From positions 1 through 15,075 of the forward strand of contig JAPSFM010000119.1 in the NCBI GenBank assembly GCA_035063885.1: 15,075 nt of DNA, written 5' to 3'. The DNA is from CAADGY01 sp900696665 (lineage in GTDB: Bacteria; Acidobacteriota; Terriglobia; Bryobacterales; Bryobacteraceae). Positions within the stretch are counted from its first letter, which is position 1. Every line of letters starts with the position of its first letter. The notes under the pieces were generated by a model. The model worked only from the letters and a program-made list of their open reading frames with translations. It was not told the origin of the DNA and made no database searches. The position numbers and the translations under genes were made by a program. Shown piece by piece: positions 1 to 6,034 of this stretch.

Positions 1-103
1 CGACGCTGCTCTCATCCATGGCCAATGCCGTTTCAAGGAAGTCAGTTGCGAGGGGGGCAGCAGTCGCGTAGTCTATGAGTTACCGAGGGCCGCTACTTTC
101 AAC
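1..103. other. left flank, no gene recognised
   Basis: No gene can be supported here. One plus-strand frame is open from base 3 to a TAG near base 73 and could be the tail of a gene starting outside the window, but its 22 residues match no family I recognise. The stretch ends where the probable outer end of the first IS66 fragment begins. Confidence 0.4.
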
Positions 104-615
104 GGAGTTCCGGGCAAGCTCACGGTCATTCTTCTGGTTGTCACTTTCAAACCAGGGAGGAAGAGGAATGGCCAAAGCAACGCCGGGTATGAGCATCGAG
201 CAACTGCGGAGGCGGTTCGAACGGTGGAGAAACAGCCGGTCGCGGACCGCAGCTATCCCTGAGGAGTTGTGGACGGGGGCGATCGAGGCCGCTCGGCAAG
301 AGGGCGTGAACCGGACGGCCCGGGCGTTGCGATTGGATGGCGGCAAACTGAAGCGACTGCTGGTGGCGGCGGATGCGGGGGCCAAACGGCGGCATCCGTC
401 CCCGCCAACCTTCGTCGAACTGGTCGCCCCGCCATCGGCGGGACCCGCAAGGTGTGTGATCGAGTTCGAGTTCCAGAGTGGAAGCAAGATGCGGATCCAG
501 TGGAAGGCCACCGTTCCGCCCGACTGGGCAGATCTGCTCCGCGCCTGGCGAGATGCCGGGCGATGATTCACATCACCGCCCAGATGCGCGTCCTGGTGGC
601 GATCGAACCCGCGGT
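104..615 (+). mobile_element. IS66-family left-end remnant, copy 1
   Basis: This is a truncated IS66-type element that keeps its outer end, the small first ORF and the first codons of tnpB. The rest of tnpB and all of the large transposase tnpC are missing. The outer end is placed near base 104 because the GAGTTCCGG there resembles TGAGTTTCCGG at the outer end of copy 2 (reading inward from 1269), and the distance to the first start codon is similar in both (64 and 73 bases). The inner end is a fusion to copy 2 somewhere between about 609 and 630. The limits are approximate, and I could not confirm terminal repeats or a target duplication. Confidence 0.5.
168..566 (+). CDS. IS66-type OrfA/TnpA-like accessory protein
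   Basis: A 132-residue protein of the small first ORF of IS66-family elements, whose biochemical role in transposition is unclear. The N-terminal half is basic and helical, ending in a segment like a DNA-binding helix pair (around NRTARALRLDGGKLKRLL). The C-terminal half carries the conserved block FVELV...CVIEFE, KMRIQWKAT and PPDWADLLRAWR, which the opposing copy at 789-1196 shares. The start at 168 is preferred over the in-frame codon at 75 because a purine-rich GGGAGGAAGAGGA lies just before it and because copy 2 has nearly the same length (135 residues). Its stop overlaps the tnpB start as ATGA, the usual IS66 coupling. The gene looks intact, but the element around it is dead. Confidence 0.7.
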   Translation: MAKATPGMSIEQLRRRFERWRNSRSRTAAIPEELWTGAIEAARQEGVNRTARALRLDGGKLKRLLVAADAGAKRRHPSPPTFVELVAPPSAGPARCVIEFEFQSGSKMRIQWKATVPPDWADLLRAWRDAGR

Positions 616-625
616 CGAACGCAAG
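563..625 (+). pseudogene. tnpB: truncated IS66 tnpB (copy 1)
   Basis: The first 20 or so codons of IS66 TnpB are present, reading MIHITAQMRVLVAIEP and then roughly AVERKG where TnpB normally has V/A-D-x-RK. After about base 625 the frame stays open to 871 but no longer resembles TnpB, because the sequence is now the antisense of copy 2. The exact breakpoint is blurred: bases 610-630 can be read as TnpB in either direction. Confidence 0.65.
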
Positions 626-771
626 GGTCTTTATGTAGTGCCCCGCCGGCTGCGAAAAATGAAGAGACAGCCGGAGAAAGGGTCGGCCGACAGTTTCTCG
701 CGGCACAACTGCGCCAGGCCATCTATATCCTTTCTTAGATCGACAGGCTCGATCGCCACCAGGATCCGCAT
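584..771. repeat. inverted repeat formed by the two tnpB starts
   Basis: Bases 584-609 and the reverse complement of 746-771 match at 23 of 26 positions, with a 136-base spacer between the arms. The repeat is simply the conserved beginning of tnpB (MR-LVAIEP) present in both orientations, so it marks the head-on fusion of the two IS66 fragments rather than a regulatory hairpin. Confidence 0.7.
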
Positions 772-792
772 GGTAGCGGTGACTTGGATCAT
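613..792 (-). pseudogene. tnpB: truncated, frameshifted IS66 tnpB (copy 2)
   Basis: Reading leftward from the ATG at 792-790 gives a good TnpB N-terminus: MIQVTATMRILVAIEP, then VDLRKDIDGLAQLC and ADPFSGCLFIFRSRRG. A TAA at 631-633 stops this frame. The next frame continues with IKTLAFD, the expected TnpB sequence after the RRG motif, so one base has been lost around 635-640. TnpB then ends at the fusion with copy 1. The start overlaps the OrfA stop by four bases, as in copy 1. Confidence 0.7.
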
Positions 793-1269
793 TTTTCGGT
801 TTCACGCCAGGCGTGCAGCAGGTTGGTCCAATCGGGCGGTGTGGTTGCTTTCCAGTGAATCCGCATCTTAGCTCCGCGCGCCGACTCGAACTCAATGACG
901 CACGCCTCCAGTGTTGCCGGTTGCGCCGCCACCAATTCGACGAAAGCTGGCGCAGCGGCTTTCTGGCGATCCGGCGGCGAAACCTCGCCCAGACGCTTCT
1001 TCAAGCCCACGTAGTCCAGCCGTAAAGGGTACGCCACCGGGTAGATGCCGTATCGCCGCGCCAACTCGACTGCTGCCTGCCACAGCGATTCGGGTAACTT
1101 CATCCGTCCTGGTTGGCTGCTGCGGAAGTCTTCCAACTGCCGCTGTAACTCTAAGATTGGTTCAGGAGTAGGGTGCGTCGATCCATGGTTCAACATCAGT
1201 CGCCTCCGGCGACTGACTCAACCTAACAAGGCCGGCCGGCGGTCGTCACGCATGCTCACCGGAAACTCA
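616..1269 (-). mobile_element. IS66-family left-end remnant, copy 2
   Basis: This second IS66-type fragment runs from an outer end near 1269 inward to the fusion with copy 1 near 609-630. It keeps the OrfA-like gene and about half of tnpB; tnpC is missing. The two OrfA proteins are clearly related but differ at many positions, so the fragments come from two different IS66 elements and not from a recent duplication. The group II intron starts at base 1270, immediately next to the presumed outer end. Confidence 0.5.
789..1196 (-). CDS. IS66-type OrfA/TnpA-like accessory protein
   Basis: A 135-residue relative of the protein at 168-566. They share FVELV, ACVIEFE, KMRIHWKAT and PPDW-NLLHAWRE in the C-terminal half and a variable N-terminal half. 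A GGAGG lies about six bases before the ATG at 1196, supporting this start. It overlaps the tnpB start at 792 as ATGA. The protein appears intact but sits in an element that has lost its transposase, so it is probably non-functional for movement. Confidence 0.7.
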   Translation of the reverse strand: MLNHGSTHPTPEPILELQRQLEDFRSSQPGRMKLPESLWQAAVELARRYGIYPVAYPLRLDYVGLKKRLGEVSPPDRQKAAAPAFVELVAAQPATLEACVIEFESARGAKMRIHWKATTPPDWTNLLHAWRETEK

Positions 1270-1459
1270 GTGCGCCGGGATAAACCGGCATGGAATAGAG
1301 AATGAAAGAGTCTCACAACGAAGGTCTAGCCAACCACGATGGCCCCGAGTCATGCGCCGGCACTCGCGAGGGTGCAGGTGAAGCGTTGATAGGGGAACGT
1401 ACGGGCGGAGTATTGAGCCGCGAAATCAGGTTGAATCAGGATGCCGACGCTGTTGAGTT
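1264..1459 (+). other. group II intron exon-binding pair IBS1/EBS1
   Basis: The last six bases before the intron, AACTCA at 1264-1269 (IBS1), are the exact reverse complement of TGAGTT at 1454-1459 (EBS1 candidate), which lies at the expected place in ribozyme domain I. This pairing fixes the 5' splice site between 1269 and 1270. A weaker IBS2/EBS2 candidate is TCACC at 1256-1260 with GGTGA at 1377-1381. Confidence 0.6.
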
Positions 1460-1634
1460 AAGCGGAAGGCAACACACGAGTGCGCGAAATGGCGAGGGCA
1501 CGAGTGATCCTGCGCGGTCGAAGACCTCCAGCACGTGCGGAAATTCCGTGCGCGAGAACCGGGAGATCCCGTGTCTGCCTCCTGGAGATGGTTCGGGAGG
1601 ACGCGCTGGGAAGGTCGATGACCGTAATCCAGCG

Positions 1635-3129
1635 ATGTACAGGTATGGGAAGTCGGACAGCTCCATATTACCGACGAAGCCATCGAACAAAGCGGGGACA
1701 CTCGCAGCGGAGGTGGTGGAGGGAAGGGGGCTGACCAGGGAGAACGTGCACCAGCAAAACACGCGCCGGACACAGAGCCGGGAAGTATGCGTGCCCAGTG
1801 CGCTGGAGCGCGTGCGACAAGCAGCAATCAGGAATAAGGGAGAGCGATTCAGCGCGCTCCTCCACCACGTGACGGCGGACCGTCTGAGGGATGCATTTTA
1901 TAACCTCAGGAGGAACGCGACGCCCGGCGTCGACGGCGTCAGGTGGGAGCACTACGAAGCAGACCTGGATCGAAACATCGAGGACCTGCATGCGCGAGTG
2001 CAACGCGGAGCGTACCGAGCGAAACCTTCTCGACGAGCATATATTCCGAAGCCCGATGGCCGGCAACGGCCGCTGGGAATCGCGGCCGTGGAGGACAAAG
2101 TAGTCCAACGGGCCGTGACGGAAGTGCTCAACGCCATCTACGAGGCGGATTTCCTCGGCTTCTCATACGGATTCCGACCAGGACGCCGAGCCCATGTGGC
2201 ACTCGACGCGCTTGCCGTGGGGATTCGTTTTAGAAAGATCAGCTGGATCCTGGATGCGGATATTCGAGGCTACTTCGACGCGATCAGTCATGACTGGATG
2301 GAGAAATTTCTTGCGCATCGCATTGCAGATCGCAGGATGCTCAATCTTGTTCGGAAATGGCTGAAAGCCGGAGTCCTCGAGAACGGGAAGTGGACCACGA
2401 GCGAACTGGGGACCCCACAAGGGTCCTCGATCTCGCCGCTGCTGGCTAATATCTACCTTCACTATGTGCTGGATCTGTGGGCACACGCGTGGAGGAGACG
2501 GCAGGCTCGCGGCGACGTGATCATCGTTCGATGGGCCGATGACTTTGTTGTGGGCTTCCAGTTTGAGGATGATGGCAGGCGTTTTCTGGAGGAACTGCGC
2601 GAGAGATTCCAGCGCTTCTCGCTGGAACTCCACCCGGAGAAGACGCGCATGTTGCGGTTCGGCCGTTTCGCACGGCGGGACAGCAGGCGTTTCGACGGGA
2701 AGCGGAAACCAGAGTTTCAACTTCCTCGGATTCACTCATTCATGTTCGGTGAATAGAGGAGGGAAGTTTCTGGTCCGTCGCACCACTATGAGGCGGCGGC
2801 TGGCCGCCAAGCTTCAGGAGGTCAAAGCGGAACTTCGGAAGCGCATGCACCAACCCATCCCCGATCAAGGCGTCTGGCTGCAGTCGGTGGTTCGAGGTTA
2901 TTTTGCTTACCACGCCGTTCCAGGCAACTGGAGGGCGCTGGGGGCCTTTCGGACCCAGTGCGCCAGGCTGTGGTACCGAACCTTGCGCCGCCGGAGCCAG
3001 AAAGCCCGACTCACCTGGGAGCGTATGACGAAGCTTATCGATACCTGGCTACCCCCGGCTCGCATTCACCATCCCTGGCCTGAACAGCGGCTGGCCGCCC
3101 TCATCCAAGGTAAGAGCCGCATGCCGTAG
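1635..3129 (+). pseudogene. ltrA: group II intron reverse transcriptase/maturase, frameshifted
   Basis: A multifunctional RT/maturase that would help splice the intron RNA and copy it into DNA. An in-frame ATG exists at 1302, but the first 111 codons from it overlap the ribozyme, so the start near 1635 is preferred. RT blocks are visible: ATPGVDG, IPKPDGRQRPLGI, FLGFSYGFRPGR, ILDADIRGYFD, GTPQGSSISPLLANIYL and WADD at 2532-2543, where most relatives have YADD. The first frame stops at 2756. The other frame picks up at about 2710 with FNFLGFTH, the motif that should follow, and continues through the maturase (domain X) region to 3129. One extra base or two missing bases near 2705-2715 explain this. 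No HNH endonuclease follows domain X. Confidence 0.85.
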
Positions 3130-3186
3130 TCCGGCTCGTGCGGATCCGTGCGGGGGGCCACTCGCAAGGGTGGTCCCTACCGCGAC
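3114..3186 (+). ncRNA. group II intron domains V and VI
   Basis: Domain V is the hairpin 3114-3146. GAGCCGCA pairs with TGCGGATC apart from one G-A opposition, the upper stem GCCG/CGGC has a TAGTC loop, and a two-base bulge (TC at 3136-3137) lies in the descending strand. Domain VI is 3150-3183. Its lower stem GCGG/CCGC is followed by ten pairs capped by a GCAA loop, with T3178 and A3179 unpaired. A3179 is the expected branch-point adenosine, seven bases from the proposed 3' end at C3186, and the intron ends in AC as the AY consensus requires. Confidence 0.8.
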
Positions 3187-3239
3187 CAATGGCTTGAGTG
3201 GTCCTTTAAAGCCGTTGACCCCTATTTGCGCAACTCGTT

Positions 3240-3267
3240 TTGACAGATTCAATGGATGCCTTACAAG
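3240..3267 (+). promoter_or_regulatory. sigma70-like promoter ahead of the recombinase operon
   Basis: A perfect -35 hexamer TTGACA (3240-3245) is followed after 16 bases by TACAAG (3262-3267), matching four of six -10 positions. It lies about 135 bases before the 106-residue ORF, in the otherwise gene-free stretch 3187-3402 after the intron. No convincing ORF was found in that stretch. Confidence 0.4.
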
Positions 3268-3402
3268 TAGGGCATGCGGCACCACCCGCAAAACCAGAAC
3301 GCTCACTTCGATCCGGCAGACGCTGGTTGCCAGGCCCGCCACCGGCTCGCATCGTGTGCGAGGGCCTAGGGGAGCCTCCGTGCGCGAACTAAGGGAGGCG
3401 CC

Positions 3403-3723
3403 ATGCCGCTAGGCAAGAACGGCAGCGGACGGCGGAGTTCGCCGCAGGCACTCAGAGGCGCGCCCTCGGGCGAACCAAGACTCTCCATCCACGCACGTTC
3501 GGAGCCATCGGACCAAGCAATTCAGGCGCTGCTCGATGAGTGGCTGGTACCCGCTCTAATCGAAGCCTTTCTGCGGGAACACCATATCCGCGAGAGACCA
3601 GCGACTGTGTCAACCCAAGAAGGCGAAGAAGGCGCCGACAGCCTACGGATTGTTCCTCCGTCCGGGACCGAAACGATTCCTCGCGTGCGGTGCCCCTCAG
3701 TTGGGGATAAAATTGCCGTATGA
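3403..3723 (+). CDS. 106-residue protein co-translated with the recombinase, function unknown
   Basis: I do not recognise a characterised family. The ATG is preceded by GGGAGG at five-base spacing, a strong ribosome binding site, and the stop overlaps the recombinase start by four bases (ATGA), so the two are almost certainly translated together. The N-terminal 40 residues are basic and low in complexity. A central stretch (SDQAIQALLDEWLVPALIEAFLRE) is a predicted amphipathic helix pair with alternating acidic and hydrophobic residues. The tail after residue 65 looks unstructured. There is no signal peptide or membrane segment. Its place makes it a candidate partner or directionality factor for the recombinase, but that is inference from context only. 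Confidence 0.7.
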   Translation: MPLGKNGSGRRSSPQALRGAPSGEPRLSIHARSEPSDQAIQALLDEWLVPALIEAFLREHHIRERPATVSTQEGEEGADSLRIVPPSGTETIPRVRCPSVGDKIAV

Positions 3724-5450
3724 CGCCGCCGGTACGCTGCGCAGTCTACGCCCGGTTCTCGTCGGACCTTCAGCGACCGGCGTCGATCGAGGACCAGGTC
3801 CGGCGCTGTCGCGATTTTGCTGCCGGCCAGCATTGGGGCGTCATTGAAGACTACGTCCGTTTTGACGAAGCGAAGTCGGCGGCGTCTCTAGCCGGAAGGG
3901 ATGCCTTGCGTTCGCTTCTGGAAGACGCCAAGCGAAAGCCCGCGCCGTTCGATTGCCTCCTTGTGGACGACACGTCCCGGCTGGCGCGTTACCTTCCTGA
4001 CGTGCTCAGCCTCAATGATCGTCTGCGCTATCACGGTGTCTTTATCTATGCCGTGGCGCAGCGTCTTGATTGTCGGGAGAAGACATCACGCCCCTTGCTG
4101 ACTCTTCACGGCATGATGGACGAGCAGTTCCTGGTGAGCCTTGCCGAGAAGGTGCACCGCGGTCAAGAAGGCCGTGCCCTACAGGGGCTTCAGCCGGGCG
4201 GCAAATGCTTCGGTTACCGGAACGTCCCGATTGAGGATCCGACACGGAGCGCCAAGTACGGGCGTTTTGCCGTGAGCGGAGTCCGCCTGGAAATTGACGA
4301 GGAGCAGGCAGCCATCGTTCGACGGGTGTTCGAGATGTATGCGGCAGGTGAAAGCCTCTCCTCAATTGCGAAGATCCTCAATGCCGAAGGCGTGCAAGCA
4401 CCGCAGCCACCTAGAACAAGGGACATCCGAGCGTGGTGCCCCTCGTCCATCCGCGAGATGCTTCGCAACGAAAGGTATCGGGGCGTCTTCGTCTGGAACA
4501 GAACCAGGAAAGAACGAAACCCGGAGACCGGGCGAAAGACCAGTCGGCCGCGACCAATGTCGGAGTGGATGCGAGTCGAGGTCCCCAAATGGCGCATTGT
4601 CAGTGATGAACTCTGGGACGGAGTCCAATCTCAGATCGAATTCGTGAACGAGCGTTTCGGTAAGCGCCGCATAGGCGGGTTCAGCCGTACAGAGCAGAGC
4701 AAGAAGTACCTCTTCAGCGGATTCTTGAAATGCGGACTATGCGGCGCAAACATGACCATCGTTTCCGGGAATGGTCGCCGTGGGTACGTCAAGTATGGCT
4801 GCCCCAGTCACCGCTATAGAGGGGTTTGCTCAAACAGAGTCATGATCCGGCAGGATCGTCTCGAAGCGCAGTTGTTGCAGGGGCTCGTCGCCAGGCTGCT
4901 CAGGCCCGACATGCTCGAGTATGCGCTCGAACGCTTCGCAGCCCAATTGCAGGAACGACTCAGACGGCTAGAGGAAGAGGCAAAGCGAGCGGCGGGTGGG
5001 GTGCAGCTTCTCCAGGATCGCAGAGAGGAGTTGCAGACCAAGGCTCGAAACCTGGCTGAAGCAATCGCCGCGATCGGCCACTCTCCAAGTCTCCTTACCC
5101 AGCTGAGTGTGATCGAACGCGAGCTTGAGCGGGTTGATGCGCAGTTGCTTCAAGTGAACCAGCCAATGAATGTTGCGGTCACGATGGCAGAGCTACGCGA
5201 ATTTGTTGCCCGCAAGGCTGGTGAGTTGGGAGAGATCCTCCGTGCCGACGTCGCAACTGCGCGCCAAGCGCTAGCTAAGCACATCGAAAAGCTGGTACTT
5301 ACGCCTCAAGAGACGCCCGAAGGACCCGTCCTGGAAGTGTCCGGCGATGTGGATCTTTTTGGTGGGGAACCGTGTGTAGTGCAAATGGTGGCCAGGGACG
5401 GAATCGAACCGCCGACGCCAGCCTTTTCAGGGCTGCGCTCTACCAACTGA
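3720..5450 (+). CDS. large serine recombinase (integrase) of the island
   Basis: A 576-residue site-specific recombinase that would cut and rejoin attachment sites through a phosphoserine link. The resolvase catalytic domain occupies about residues 5-150, with YARFSSDLQ carrying the nucleophile (S14 by alignment with RxS) and the LLVDDTSRLAR block near residue 82. A Recombinase domain follows (GYRN..., Y-GVFVWNRT) to about residue 300. A zinc ribbon with C338, C341, C361 and C370 comes next, then a long coiled coil (about 400-480). The start overlaps the upstream ORF by four bases and has only a weak ribosome binding site, suggesting translational coupling. The last codons (RDGIEPPTPAFSG...) and the stop lie inside the antisense tRNA-Phe gene, a tail typical of recombinases integrated at tRNA genes. 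Confidence 0.92.
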   Translation: MTPPVRCAVYARFSSDLQRPASIEDQVRRCRDFAAGQHWGVIEDYVRFDEAKSAASLAGRDALRSLLEDAKRKPAPFDCLLVDDTSRLARYLPDVLSLNDRLRYHGVFIYAVAQRLDCREKTSRPLLTLHGMMDEQFLVSLAEKVHRGQEGRALQGLQPGGKCFGYRNVPIEDPTRSAKYGRFAVSGVRLEIDEEQAAIVRRVFEMYAAGESLSSIAKILNAEGVQAPQPPRTRDIRAWCPSSIREMLRNERYRGVFVWNRTRKERNPETGRKTSRPRPMSEWMRVEVPKWRIVSDELWDGVQSQIEFVNERFGKRRIGGFSRTEQSKKYLFSGFLKCGLCGANMTIVSGNGRRGYVKYGCPSHRYRGVCSNRVMIRQDRLEAQLLQGLVARLLRPDMLEYALERFAAQLQERLRRLEEEAKRAAGGVQLLQDRREELQTKARNLAEAIAAIGHSPSLLTQLSVIERELERVDAQLLQVNQPMNVAVTMAELREFVARKAGELGEILRADVATARQALAKHIEKLVLTPQETPEGPVLEVSGDVDLFGGEPCVVQMVARDGIEPPTPAFSGLRSTN

Positions 5451-5461
5451 GCTACCTGGCC
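5386..5461. other. probable attachment site (island/chromosome junction) in tRNA-Phe
   Basis: The integrase gene lies directly against the 3' end of the tRNA and reads into it, the arrangement expected at one end of an island integrated in a tRNA gene. The tRNA 5' half faces the chromosomal genes on the right and the 3' half faces the mobile region on the left. I found no second copy of the tRNA 3' end between 1 and 5385, so the other end of the island should lie outside the window. The exact crossover bases cannot be seen. Confidence 0.55.
5386..5461 (-). tRNA. pheT-tRNA(GAA): tRNA-Phe (anticodon GAA)
   Basis: Read on the minus strand, the gene folds into a full cloverleaf. The acceptor stem is GGCCAGG with CCTGGCC, the D arm is GCTC-AGTTGGTA-GAGC, and the anticodon stem is CAGCC/GGCTG with loop CTGAAAA giving anticodon GAA. 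The variable loop has five bases and the T arm is GGCGG-TTCGATT-CCGTC. The discriminator A is followed by an encoded CCA. The total is 76 bases. Its 3' part overlaps the last 65 bases of the recombinase gene on the other strand. The structure is intact, so the tRNA should be functional despite the insertion. Confidence 0.95.
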
Positions 5462-5473
5462 GGGAACGTTTTC

Positions 5474-5479
5474 ATTGTA
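5474..5479 (-). promoter_or_regulatory. possible -10 box of the tRNA-Phe promoter
   Basis: On the minus strand TACAAT (five of six to TATAAT) lies 12 bases before the first base of the tRNA. No good -35 hexamer is visible at the right distance, so only the -10 element is proposed. Confidence 0.35.
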
Positions 5480-5530
5480 ACAGAACATTTTCCGGTCGTG
5501 CTCTGAGTAGTGTTCTGCTACCTTGAGTAC

Positions 5531-6031
5531 GTGAACAAACGGCTGCTTGCATATATCGGAGTTGCAGTAGCTATCTTGGCCGTGGTGATGGCGGCGGGCT
5601 TGTACCTGACTCGTGGTACTCACATTCGTCTGGAGGGGTCCATCCAAAAGACTCGCACCCTGGCGATTGAAGATAACAGTTCGATTGTTGTCGTCGATTT
5701 TCGCTTCGTCAACCCTGCCGAATACGAGTTCCTGGTGAAAGAAGTGGAGGTGCAGATCGTGACAGCAGATGGCAACACACACACCGGCACGAACGTGGCG
5801 GAGATCGATGCGCGCAGACTGTTTGAATATTACCCGGCGATTCTCGGCCAGAAGTTTAACGACACGCTTGTTGCTAAAGAGAGGATCCTCCCGCACCAGT
5901 CGCTCGACAGGATGATTGCAGCCCGGTTCGAAGTGCCCCAGGCGGAACTCGATGCGCGGAAACAGTTGACCATCCGGGTGCAGGATGTAGATGGAGCTTC
6001 CTCGGAAATTCGCGAGAATAACGGGCAGTAA
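5531..6031 (+). CDS. membrane-anchored hypothetical protein
   Basis: I do not recognise the family. From the GTG at 5531 the protein has 166 residues: a short NKR start, one strongly hydrophobic segment (about residues 5-24, LLAYIGVAVAILAVVMAAGL), and then a soluble domain of about 140 residues rich in beta-type segments, which would lie outside the cytoplasmic membrane. SSIVVVDFRFVNP and VKEVEVQIVTADG suggest a single beta-sandwich module of the kind seen in LEA-like or CARDB-like proteins, but this is a guess. A GTG seven codons upstream (5510) is in frame. Neither start has a clear ribosome binding site, and 5531 is chosen because the anchor then begins right after a basic N-terminus. The gene converges on the HAD gene with three bases between stops. 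Confidence 0.7.
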   Translation: MNKRLLAYIGVAVAILAVVMAAGLYLTRGTHIRLEGSIQKTRTLAIEDNSSIVVVDFRFVNPAEYEFLVKEVEVQIVTADGNTHTGTNVAEIDARRLFEYYPAILGQKFNDTLVAKERILPHQSLDRMIAARFEVPQAELDARKQLTIRVQDVDGASSEIRENNGQ

Positions 6032-6034
6032 TGC

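Larger units (their letters stand above)
1270..3186 (+). mobile_element. group II intron (retroelement) with internal maturase
   Basis: The intron starts with GTGCG (GUGYG consensus) at 1270 and ends just after the domain VI hairpin at 3186, about 1.92 kb in all. Bases 1270-1634 are ribozyme RNA (domains I-III). Blocks such as GTCTAGCCAACCA, GGCCCCGAG and GGAAGGCAACACA look familiar from a widespread bacterial intron lineage whose maturase is encoded in domain IV. The maturase ORF runs into domain V, where its stop codon lies. The RNA core looks complete, but the maturase frame is broken, so the intron probably cannot move by itself. It is inserted in the plus orientation at the outer tip of the second IS66 fragment. 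Confidence 0.85.

Noticed and set aside
80..895. 271-codon minus-strand open frame across both IS66 fragments
   Set aside because: It is a composite of antisense of the first OrfA and a shifted frame of the second tnpB; only a short part (IKTLAFD) resembles a protein, and that belongs to the frameshifted tnpB.
1302..1634. N-terminal 111 codons of the open frame that contains the maturase
   Set aside because: The DNA is group II ribozyme domain sequence, the residues resemble no protein domain, and a start near 1635 fits the family.
3170..3412. 80-codon plus-strand open frame after the intron
   Set aside because: It starts inside intron domain VI, lacks a ribosome binding site and overlaps the well-supported ORF at 3403.
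5306..5896. minus-strand open frame of 196 codons through the tRNA
   Set aside because: Its GQVAQLVERSPEKAG-type segment is the familiar false translation of a tRNA gene, and the rest is antisense of the recombinase and of the anchored protein.
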